This document shows positions 25,601 to 37,600 of a stretch of DNA of 64,000 nt, piece by piece. The first letter of the stretch is position 1; every line of letters begins with the position of its first letter. Location of the stretch: the NCBI GenBank assembly GCA_963920635.1, contig OY987304.1:38812365-38876364 (forward strand), read 5' to 3'. The notes beneath the pieces were generated by a model. That model was given only the letters and a program-made list of their open reading frames with translations, searched no databases and was not told the origin of the DNA. The position numbers and the translations under genes were made by a program. The DNA comes from Pseudeuparius sepicola (Eukaryota; Arthropoda; Insecta; Coleoptera; Anthribidae).

Positions 25601-28600
25601 GGTACGTATTTTTACCTACAACAGGATGGTTGAAATTGCCTTTGGGCAAAAACTCCTTTCGACAAGAAGTGGAAATTGGGATGAACATGTTTATTATTTT
25701 GGTTCTCATGATATAGGTAGTAGGTGAGGTATCGTTGTTATTGAAATCCCTACTTAGCCAATGTGTGACAGAGTCATAAGGATACGGAAGCAATATTGGA
25801 TACAAGCAACAGATGGCGCTAAAAATTAAAGTGGCCCAGTCATTGCCTACTAATTTTCTTCTAATAAAATCTCCGAAAAAAAAAACAGCTGGACACCTTC
25901 ATTTTTTGCAAGATCTGTCCCCTGTATCTACTGTATTTCTGTCATGTCGTTATGTCAGTGTCAGACATAACTAGAGTATCCATAAATATGGGTATAGACC
26001 GTCAGACAGTGACTGATTTTCCTTACTGATTTTCTCATTTATGCCTTGGAGTAATTTTAAGTTTGGCCCCCGGGGAAAACATATGGAAAATTCGATTTTT
26101 CAAAACAATTCTCACTTATGCCATGTTCATCGTATGACTTCTTATACTATTCCGACCTCGAAAACCCAAAGGCATAAGTGTGGCGTGTGGAAAAAGGGTT
26201 GAATAAAGGGTTTGTCAGATCACCCAAAAAATGACTTGGTTTACCGACTCCGTCAGTTATGCCGTTCGAAATGGTGAAAACTTATATCCTCACCAGCATA
26301 GACGTAACTAGAGGGGGCTAGGGGGGGCTTAACCCCCCCTACATTTCTATTAGCCCTCCCTAAAATGTAAAGGATGTGCGAAGATATACTTCTCGTAAAC
26401 AGAATAGATCTAACATTCTGACAACGCAACGTTACGCAACACGGCGAACACCGCACGCGCCTTTTTAAATTCACCAGTTTCGACGAATCGCTTGCTCTTG
26501 CGGAATCTTGCGCCTTGTGCCCCCACAAAATCCGACTGAAATTTAAACGCGCAAGCGAGAGCGAACACACCGTGCCTGCTGCCGAGAGAAAGAGAGACGA
26601 GACGGGCGTCGGAGAATGTACTTTTGCTGTGGCAACTCCAGACTTTTATTTTGTTATTCATCCAGTGTAGTGTTTGCATCACAAAATAGCAGATATTCCC
26701 AACATTTTTTCTCTGGTTTCTACTCGGAAACCTCTACTTTTTCATAATGTTTTTTCTTATATCTTATCTTATTTTAAATCTTAAAAGATGATTCAAAATT
26801 ACCAGTAGATAGACCTATACATTATTTTTTGAAGCACTAAACCTCAAGGGTGGTACAGGGTGATCCAACCGAACCCATTTCGGAGTTTGAAAATATTCAC
26901 TCCAGCTTGTAAATTTGAAGATATTGGGATTTCCCAAGACTAATTTTATGTAATTTTTAAAAAATTTCGCCTGCGGCGCATTTTTTAGAATTATTTTAGA
27001 TCCCCTTTAAAAAAAAGACACAAAAATTGTCCCTCCACAACTCGAAATTAATTCCTATATACGATGCAGAAGTGATCCAAACTCGTAGCCCTACCATTTT
27101 ACAGAATGACATGTAAAAAATATACCTTTGTAAGTAGCGTACCGACTTTCAAAAATTTCTTCTTAATGGATTAAATAATTCCTTGTCGGGGCCCCTCATT
27201 TTCATGCGGCATCCGCAAAATCTTGAGCCGGTCCTGATCAGCCCCCCTAAAAATACGACCTAGTTACGTCTATGCACACTAGCCCAAAAATTGATTGGCA
27301 GAAGTGACGCGTGGAGAAAAATGCACTTTTGGTCGAAAGATAAGTCGGAAAAAAAATTTTTTCGTCAACTGATTTCTGCACTCATGCCTCTGAAACTATA
27401 GAAAGTTTTATTGCAATTCATTTTATACCTGACAAAATCAGTTGACGAAAAAAAAATTTTCCGACTTATTTTCCGGCCCAAAAGTGCATTTTTCCCCACG
27501 CGTCACTTCTGCCAATCAATTTTTGGGCTAGTGAGGATATAAGCGTTGACTGACGTATTAATAAGACTTCTCACAGCTATAGCTTCATGTCCTGGAAAAA
27601 AGATGGCGCCTATAGTCAACAATGTATTTTGCATTGTATTTTGTCTCCGGGAAGCGCATGGTGAGCCAGAGAACTGTCAAACATGACAGGCGCGAGCAGT
27701 CTTTATTAATACGTCAGTCAACGATAGAAGTTTTCACCATTTCGAACGGCAAGACATTTTTTGTGTGATCTGCCAAACCCTTAATTCAACCCTTTTTCCA
27801 CACGCGGCACTTATGCCTTTGGGTTTTCGAGATTGGAATAGTATAAGAAATCATACGGTGAACATGGCATAAGTGAGAATTAGTACCTTTTATGTTTATG
27901 TTTTCAACGGGGGCCAAACTTAAAATTACTATTTTCCGACTCAGCATCGATTTACCTTTCAACCCTCTCCAAGGCATAAATGAGAAAATCAGTAAGGAAA
28001 ATCTGTCACTGTCTGACGGTCTAGTAGTACAAACCACACAATAGCAAACAAAAAGTTGTGCTATTTTTTGTATTTAAATCTATCGCTATCTATCTATCTA
28101 TAGCTTTAGTGAGTGGGTAGAAGGCAAATATGCCACCTTTCTTGAGTGTTTTGACGTGTTTTGCGTTTCTACAAAATTCACATATATTTACAGAAATACT
28201 TTATTATTAGATGGTTTGGGGTTTCCACTGGGACATCCAGAATAAAGTCTACAGAATACAGTCTTTATGCATAGATAAGAAATATGATATACAAATCTTT
28301 ACGTGAACTGACGGACTCCTATATTATGCATATTCGCTATTATTATTGTTGTCCTTTTGAAGGTCCATTCGGAAGACAAGTACAACTGGGACTCGACCAC
28401 GCAAGGGCTGATCCTCAGCTCATTCTACTGGGGATACGTGATCACTCATATACCGGGCGGGCTGTTGGCCGAGCGGTTCGGTGGAAAGTACTCTCTAGGT
28501 CTGGGCATCCTCTCAACGGCGATCTTCACGTTGGTGACGCCCTGGGTCATCCGCCTTACCGACGGCGACTGGCGGTGGCTGGTCACGCTGAGGGTCTTCG

Positions 28601-31600
28601 CCGGTCTTGGTGAAGTGAGTAGATATTTTTACAGGACATTCAGAGTAATCATAATATCATGTAAGGGAAAGGGAGCACCTACACACAACCTTCTAAAGTT
28701 TACAAGCCCTGTGCAAACATGTGGCAACGCTGCAGAGGTACGGATCAACGGGTCTAGGCAGTATAGAGCAGTCTGCACTTTGGTTTAACTTATCTTTTCT
28801 AATAAATGTTCAATTAAATTAAATTATAATTAAATACATTTGTGAACTTTGTTTCAATAATTGAGTACCTAAGTAAGGAGGTACGTTTGTTTAACAGAAA
28901 ATAAAAGCAGTAACAAGTAACAAAATGTACACCGAAGTATAAGTATTTATAATAAGTACGATTCCTGGTGTGGGTAGGTACATTTTCGACAAATAATATG
29001 GTAAATTTGGGCAAATAGAGGGGACTACATTTTGCTGTAAGTCGAATTTTTGTGAGATTTTTTCGCAAAGATGATGATTAGGTATCTATCTTTTTTTTTT
29101 CATAAAAGTGCAAACAACAAGCGAACAGAGAACAGCATGTTGTGAAGGAGAGTAATTTCCTCTGATTGAAATGACAGTTAGGGTCAATTTCATAATACAT
29201 TCGACTTTTGACTATCTTTTGACTTTAACATTAAGTAAAGAAACTTTTGCAACAATACTAAACAATGGTTGGATTGTTAGAAAGCTCCTTTAATTTTAAA
29301 GGATACTTTAGTTTGTCTATATGCAATTGGCCCTTCATCATTATATTCTTAAAGTTTCGTCCTTTGGAAAGCCCAAAACGAATACAAGTTGACCGCTTGC
29401 CTTCAAGCAAAGAAAACCTAGCTACTTCAAGTTATTATTTCGATTTGACTTACACCCAGGTATATAACTAAGTTCTAGCTTCCCGCGACGGTTCTAGGTA
29501 TCTTGAGGCTTGAAATTGTAAAGGAACGATTCTTCACTTCGAACTTTTATAGAAATGTTTCACTTTTGCACAAACAAAACAAATTTATAAAAAAGCTGTC
29601 GCCAGCACTTCGGGCTGTCTGTTTCCACCCAGAGACACACTGCCATGTACTAACAATCTGGCGATGATTGCACTACCCGCTACTCGCTCTACACAAATTA
29701 ATTCTAGTAAATTTCTTGTAAAATCAACTGACAGGGAGTGACAGGCCACGCCGCGCAGACCCGCAAGCCATGTTGCCAGCTTTCTCAACTTCAGGGCTTT
29801 CCTAGAGCCGGCTGTGACCTACATCTTGGTGTCTACAATATTCGCTAGACGTCTTTAATTAGGAACTTCAAATTTTTACATGATCCCTGTACAGGAATTT
29901 GGTCATTGCAAGGAGATATTATGTCGTTTTATCCACACCAGAGAAGTAAAATAAATTGTGAATTTTTATTTAAATTTATTTTGTATTTTGTATTATAAAG
30001 AGATTTTTTTGACGGTTTGACCATAAATACACATTGCCTAATGTTACGCAAGTGCTGTGTTTCCATAACTTCTTGGAACATTCATATTTTGTAACTTTTT
30101 AAAGGTTATTTCTAAGGATATGTCATTTTGTACACTTCCCCCTGCCTTATAGCGGGGATGTTTTTTTTTTAATATAGATGTTCAACGCTTTTATAATTAG
30201 ATGCATTTGTAAATTTCGCTTCGATAAAAAACAAGAGCAAAAGCATGAACAAAGTATACACATAAGTACCAACATATAAAAGGTAATATTTCTGAGAAGT
30301 CACCCCAACTCACCGGGCAGTCTTTTCACAAACAGATGACAGACAGATACACACTGTCTCGTCGTAATATTCGCACAACGATATCAGTTAGCGCAGGTTG
30401 TTAAGTAGTATAGCTATGCCGGTTCAAGCGCAATTTCCCCATGTATTTCTTATGGGGGCTAAAACGTGGTCAAAACGTGACCAACCGCCGCGACTTCGCG
30501 AGACCCCCGACAGCGAGGGTTGCCGAAGATGTCCGGCTTTCGCCGACTGTTGACCTTCGCTCAAGCCGCGACCGAAAAACGACTAGACGACTCGAAAAAA
30601 CGTCTAAACGATTCTGAAAAACGACTAAGCGACTGTAAAAACGTCTAAACGATTCGGAAAAACGACGAAGCGACTGTAAAAACGTTGAAACGACTCGGAA
30701 AACGTCTAAACGACTCGCAAAAAACGTCTAAACGATTCGGAAAAACGTCTAATCGACTGTAAAAACGACTATAAAAACGTTAAAACGACTCGGAAAACGT
30801 CGGAACGACTCGGAAAACGACTAGTCGTTTTCCGGTCGCGGCTGGGGCGAAGGTCAACGGTCGGCGAAAGCCGGGCATCTTCGGCAACCCTCGCCATCGG
30901 GGGTCTTGCGAAGTCGCGGCGGTTGGTCACGTTTTGACCACGTTTTAGCCCCCATAAGAAATACATGGGGAAATTGCGCTTGAACCGGCATAGCTACTAC
31001 TTTGTTAGTTTTCTCAGTTCACGGCTTTGTAATTTAAGTCAGTTGTGATCCCTCAACTATGTGAAAATGACCACATCCTATCCGCACCCTAATCTCCACA
31101 GGGCACGACGTTCCCGGCTCTGACCGCCCTATTGGCCCACTGGGTGCCGCTCTCCGAGCGCTCCAAGCTGGGCACGCTGGTGTACGCCGGCGGGCAGATG
31201 GGCACCATCATCAGCAACGCCGCCGGCGGGGCCCTCATCTCCACCACCGGCGACTGGGCCAGCATATTCTACGCGTTCGGGGCCGTCGGCGTGCTGTGGT
31301 TCGTCGCGTGGGTGCTGCTGTGCTACTCGTCGCCAGCTGAGCACCCGTTCATCTCGGACGAAGAGAAGGAGTTCCTCCGCAAGGAGCTCGGTGAGGCAAA
31401 GAAACTTGCATTTCGTATTAGAACACCGCATGAGCACTTGGCCACCGCAGACCGCAGTGTGAACTTGTGTGAACCTCACCGGGAGTTCCCACTCCACAAG
31501 CTCAATAGCGTCGCAATGTTCCTAGTCATCTAAGTCGTCTTAAACCAGTCGGCGGGAAACAAACGTAATAACAATAACAGTTTATATGGGTAATATTGCA

Positions 31601-34600
31601 AATCATTGGGTAAGAATTTTTTTCCATCGATAGTAAACCATATAGAAAGCTTAAATCCGCAGGTTTTCCGCCATCTTGAATTTAGGGGTAAATTAGTTTT
31701 TCGCGGATAACAGCTACCTATATTTTTAATTTTACCAAAAAAATATTCGACAAAATTTTTGAAGGAAAAAAGGTGCCCTGCAAATTTGTGTTCTTGACAT
31801 TTTCTTGAATTTTGCATAATATGCAAAATATTTATATAATACTCGTATAACAAGTTATAAGAAAATAATCGAAAAAAAAGAGGTTACAATTTTTTCACAT
31901 CTAATATCTTTTTTTCTGCTAAGGACAGCGCGAAATTTACTCAACAAAAGTTGTTCACTACAAAATCGCGCAACGTCTTCTGGTGCCCCGTGGCACATTG
32001 TAGGCACATTGACAGTTCAATAGTTTGCTCTGTTCACCGAGGTCGGTGATTCCATGGCTGACTAGAAGTCCAGAGGTAGAGGTAACTTTTCAGATTTATT
32101 GTAATGAAATGTCATCCAGTAAATTTAATCGGATTCGTACAGGTAATAATGCAATTCAATGGGTAAGAAAAAAATTTCCATCAATAGTAGTACACCATAT
32201 ACGAGTTGAAAGCTTATATCCCAATTTTCGACCATCAACTCCTTGCAGGTTTTCCGCTATCTTGAATTTAAGGATAATATTTTTAATTTTGCGGACAACC
32301 TGCAAGGGTTGATGGTCCAAAATACGGATTTAAGCTTTCTGTATGGTGTACTATCGATGGAAAAAAAATGTCTTACCTAATGAATTGCAATATTAAACCT
32401 TAAATTCACTGGACTATATAGAATAATGTCTGGGATATTATTTGTTCGTAAGAGCTACAAAATGTAGCCAGTCTTATTTAAAAAAAAAATAACTTGCAAG
32501 ATTAAAAAAACTGGGGTTTTTACCCAAAAATTAAGAGTTAGTTTTAAGTTGCTGTGAAAATTTAAATAATCGATGAAACAAAACCTATGCAAAATATACT
32601 ATATACTAAAAACTCTTAACAATAAGTAGCTACCAGAGATACATCTAGCGCGCCTATAAATTTGAAATAAAATACAATACTTGGGAACGTAAAAACTGCA
32701 CCCGTATATGTCACCAAAATTGCAAAAATAAACTGAAACGAATTTTCCAAAAAGGTTCGATTCCCAACCTTACACACTATATTTATGCACAACACAACCC
32801 CAATAGCAGAGAACAAGGAAGGGCCAATAGTATACAAGGCTTGAATTGTATTCCGGGTAGTTATTGGAAATAATTTGATGTATATTTTGCATGAGTTTCG
32901 TTTAATTTAATCAATTTTTTAAATTTTCACAGCAACTTAAAAATAACTTTTAATTTTCGTGTAAAAACCTCAGTTGTTTAATTTTGCAAGTTAATTATCG
33001 CATTTATAACAATCAGATCGGCGCCATTTTGTAGCTATTTTTATTATAAGCAAATTGCTTTCCGCTAATTTTTACCATAGGAAGTCATCTTAATGAGTTA
33101 TTTAAAAAATGTAGCAAAAAATATTTTGAAAACGACTATTTTTATTTTAAATTGAGATCGAATCCCGGGATTTTCCTATTAGAATTATTATTTTCGTATT
33201 TTTTAGAACAAGTATTACCTAGCTAAATGTAAATGGATAGTTTTTGTAAAGTGTCTATTGAAAAATAAAACATATAAGATATAAGTAATGTACAGTTAAT
33301 TTTCATAAACTTTAAAAAAAGAGGATACTAAATGCAAAAAGAACATCAACAATTTAAAATAATATAGATGAAATGAAAATTTAAAATACAACTATTACTT
33401 CTAAGAAAATAAACCAAATGTATGGAAATTTCCGTTTTCGTAGTGTGATAATTTCTGAGCGAAGTCAAGGCTTATGAAATAACAAAACTAGAGAAAAAGC
33501 AATCTGCAATATGATAAAATAATCCCGGGATACTTTATGTAAATCCCAGGATCCTCGGCATTGTAGAATATCTCAAATAATATGGGATCTCGGGATTTGA
33601 TTCCCTACCAGTCCTACCACAGACGTACCAATTGGACTCTCTCCGATCGCACATTCCAAGCCCGGTTTGGGACTCCTGCCTTTCTTCGGTGAAGATCATC
33701 GAGCCAGGAGTTCCACAAGGTTCCATACTTCTGTCTCATCCTATCATATTTAATCAGCCACATTTCCCACAGCTAGGAAACACAAGGCAAATTGTCACCT
33801 CTCATTTCATTGTGATCTCAGTATACAATTCCTGGATATCCTTATCAAGGAGCTCATCACGAAAATCGCCCTAACCCCCTTCTCAGTGGTAGAACAAATT
33901 ATGACCCCTTTAATAGTCAAGAATCTTCTTCAGATTCCCCAAATCAACCCAACTGTCTAAGGAAGAACGTGTAGGGTAAGACACTAAATAATCGAATATA
34001 GAATATCTAAATCGCCCATCAAAGTCAGAATGAGGTTTTCGTCCTTTTTCCCACTTTTATAAGTGCATCATGAAGTACGTTGGCGGAAAAAAGGTCAGGA
34101 TTAATAGATAATGCCACGCACAGACCTATATAGCTTCGCTATATATAGGTCTGTGATAATAATCAATAGACATTTTGAAACAGTTTATAATTTATGTGAA
34201 AAAATATCATTTCTAATTATGATTTCCAGAAAATGTGACATCTGAAAAGAGGAAGATTCCCTGGAAGGCAATATTAACATCTGTACCTCTGTGGGCCTTA
34301 GTAGCCGCCCAGGTTGGTCACGATTGGGGCTTCTTCACCATGGTGACAGATCTGCCTAGTTACCTCAAAGACGTTCTACACTTCAGGTATGTTGTGGTGG
34401 TGCGAAATGAAAATCAAATGAAAAAAATCAACACTAAGAACTATAGTCAATAGTACCTATACAAATGTGTCCACGGATGGAGTTAACAAGAGTTGACAAA
34501 TTTTTATTATCGATTTTCGACGAGGAGTCATTCTTTATAGCTTGTTGAAAAACTAAGATTACCATATAAAAATCTTAAATCATATACATGTTGTTAAATG

Positions 34601-37600
34601 TTTCGAGAGAAGAGTAGGTACCATCGTTGACTGACGTACAGTCCGACAAACGAAAGAAGTCCAATGAAAAACTCAGTCTAAGCGCCATCCGTATGTTATT
34701 AATGTGGGCATGGGCGGTTAGACTGAGTTTTTCATTGGACTTCTCTCGTGTGTACACTTGCGTCAACATATTTAATTCATTAGTTAGATCCAAATTGGAG
34801 TACTATTGCGTGATATGGAATCCGGATGCTGTAGTGTATTGTGAAATGCTTGAAAGAGTCCAAAAGAGATTTGTACGGAGTTTATATTTTAAAAAATTTA
34901 AAGTATATTTTGTTTTCCCGAATCTTGTCTCATATGATAACCAACGAAAGGAATTTATGATTAAAATTGAAATTTCTGTACGTTATGCAGTCTAAATAAA
35001 TCACTTATTTGTTTATTTATTTATTTATTTATTAAGAGGGGGTTGCCGACAGCGAAAGTGACGTTAGATTTCGTATTATTTTAGTTGTATAGCATAAAAT
35101 CTAATAACATTTTACCTGGCAAAAATTTAGTGCAAACATCTCTGTCTTCATTTTAATCATAAGATCTTAAAAGCAGTGTTTTGTTTTATAGGTTATGAAA
35201 ACCTTGGGAAAAATAATAATTCCAGTGCATATGCTTTTAAGATCTTATGATTAAAATGAAGACAGAGATATTTGTATTAAATTTTTGCCAGGTAAAATGT
35301 TATTAGATTTTATGCTATACAACTTAAAAAAATACGAAATCTAACGTCACTTTCGTTGTCGGCAACCCCCTCTTAATAAGACTTCTCACGGCTATAGCTT
35401 CATATTCTGAAAAGTAGATGGCGCCTATGGCCAACAATGTATTTTGCATTGTATTTTGTCTCCGGGAAACGCATGGTGAGCCAGAGAACTGTCAGACATG
35501 ACAGCCGTGAGCAGTCTTTATTAATACGTCAGTCAACGGTACCATTATTTATTATTTTAGGCAAAATGTTTAACCCCAAAATTTAAAACCTGAATTTTGA
35601 ATTATATTTTTTATGTATTCTCCGTAGATAATAAACAAATTTAAATTATGTATTCTCCGTAGATAATAAACAAATGTAAATAATCTTCGTTTGTGTAATT
35701 TAAGCGTGCCGGCATTATTGTTGACAATAATTTATAAACCAAGTTGTAACTCTCTCTTCTCGTGTATCTGGGTGTCCGTTCCTCGAATGAAATTAATCCA
35801 CACAGGTTAAGGTATTTATTGGCACGTCAGATAACAGGTGAGTTAGTTAAATAAATACAATAAGAGATGGCCACGATGTGAAGAACTGCGGCGGTTCGGC
35901 CGGGCCGTGGGGCGCCGGGCAGCGAAGGGGTGTTGGTCGCACTGTTCTACTGGCTCGGGTCCGGGCAGAGTTCCCAAGGGGGGAAAGCAGAGCCTGAAGC
36001 GCCGGGGCAGCAGAGGTCTCGAGTCCAGTCAATGTTCCAAGGGTGGAAGGCTGTTGACTAAAGAAGCTCGAGAGCGACTTGCTCCTTGAGGGCTGGCTGG
36101 CTCTTCTTATACCCGTCGGCGCTGGCCGGACGGATCGATGCTGGGGGTGGAGTCTCGGCCGGGTCGCGTAGACGGCGGTACCGACCGGCGCGCCCTCGCG
36201 AGGGGTAGTGCGGAGCGCTTTCGTACTACCCGGGGAGCGAGGAGTGGCGGCGTCCGCGCGTTGAAACACGGGTGGTCCTGGTGCTGGCTCCAGGAGGGTG
36301 GTTGGTCGTGTTACAAATGTACTTATTAATCCACACAGGTTAAGGTATTTATTGGCACGTCAGATAACAGGTGAGTTAGTTAGATAAATACAATAAGAGA
36401 TGGCCACGATGTGAAGAACTGCGGCGGTTCGGCCGGGCCGTGGGGCGCCGGGCAGCGGAGGGGTGTTTGGTCGCACTGTTCTACTGGCTCGGGTCCGGGC
36501 AGAGTTCCCAAGGGGGGAAAGCAGAGCCTGAAGCGCCGGGGCAGCAGAGGTCTCGAGTCCAGTCAATGTTCCAAGGGTGGAAGGCTGTTGACTAAAGAAG
36601 CTCGAGAGCGACTTGCTCCTTGAGGGCTGGCTGGCTCTTCTTATACCCGTCGGCGCTGGCCGGACGGATCGATGCTGGGGGTGGAGTCTCGGCCGGGTCG
36701 CGTAGACGGCGGTACCGACCGGCGCGCCCTCGCGAGGGGTAGTGCGGAGCGCTTTCGTACTACCCGGGGAGCGAGGAGTGGCGGCGTCCGCGCGTTGAAA
36801 CACGGGTGGTCCTGGTGCTGGCTCCAGGAGGGTGGTTGGTCGTGTTACAAATGTACTTATTAATCCACACAGGTTAAGGTATTTATTGGCACGTCAGATA
36901 ACAGGTGAGTTAGTTAGATAAATACAATAAGAGATGGCCACGATGTGAAGAACTGCGGCGGTTCGGCCGGGCCGTGGGGCGCCGGGCAGCGAAGGGGTGT
37001 TGGTCGCACTGTTCTACTGGCTCGGGTCCGGGCAGAGTTCCCAAGGGGGGGAAGCAGAGCCTGAAGCGCCGGGGCAGCAGAGGTCTCGAGTCCAGTCAAT
37101 GTTCCAAGGGTGGAAGGCTGTTGACTAAAGAAGCTCGAGAGCGACTTGCTCCTTGAGGGCTGGCTGGCTCTTCTTATACCCGTCGGCGCTGGCCGGACGG
37201 ATCGATGCTGGGGGTGGAGTCTCGGCCGGGTCGCGTAGACGGCGGTACCGACCGGCGCGCCCTCGCGAGGGGTAGTGCGGAGCGCTTTCGTACTACCCGG
37301 GGAGCGAGGAGTGGCGGCGTCCGCGCGTTGAAACACGGGTGGTCCTGGTGCTGGCTCCAGGAGGGTGGTTGGTCGTGTTACAAATGTACTTATTAATCCA
37401 CACAGGTTAAGGTATTTATTGGCACGTCAGATAACAGGTGAGTTAGTTAGATAAATACAATAAGAGATGGCCACGATGTGAAGAACTGCGGCGGTTCGGC
37501 CGGGCCGTGGGGCGCCGGGCAGCGGAGGGGTGTTTGGTCGCACTGTTCTACTGGCTCGGGTCCGGGCAGAGTTCCCAAGGGGGGAAAGCAGAGCCTGAAG

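Larger units (their letters stand above)
25996..28022. mobile_element. 2-kb foldback of the TAGACCGTCAGA family, with nested insertions
   Basis: Ends TAGACCGTCAGACAGTGAC and GTCACTGTCTGACGGTCTA, with TA at each edge as in Tc1/mariner-type insertions. Arms are long (CTCACTTATGCCATGTTCA, CAAAGGCATAAGTG, CGAAATGGTGAAAAC) and diverge where later elements entered. A hAT copy (26297-27274) and a MITE (27544-27723) are inserted in opposite arms. Relatives are at 47480-51733 and 60206-61027. Confidence 0.8.
34625..35538. mobile_element. Interrupted copy of the CGTTGACTGACGTA MITE
   Basis: Left end CGTTGACTGACGTA at 34625-34638; the rest of the element resumes at 35373 and ends TACGTCAGTCAACG at 35538. 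Perfect 7-bp flanks GTACCAT at 34618-34624 and 35539-35545. Between the two parts lie a hairpin, a LINE tail and a TTAA-flanked foldback. Confidence 0.85.

Noticed and set aside
29585..29788. 67-codon minus-strand frame with LATWLAGLRGVACHSL
   Set aside because: No recognisable family, no start context, in a repeat-bearing intron; not enough to call a gene.
34627..34995. One 122-codon protein on the plus strand
   Set aside because: The first 40 codons are the hairpin at 34651-34748; only the rest is a LINE fragment.
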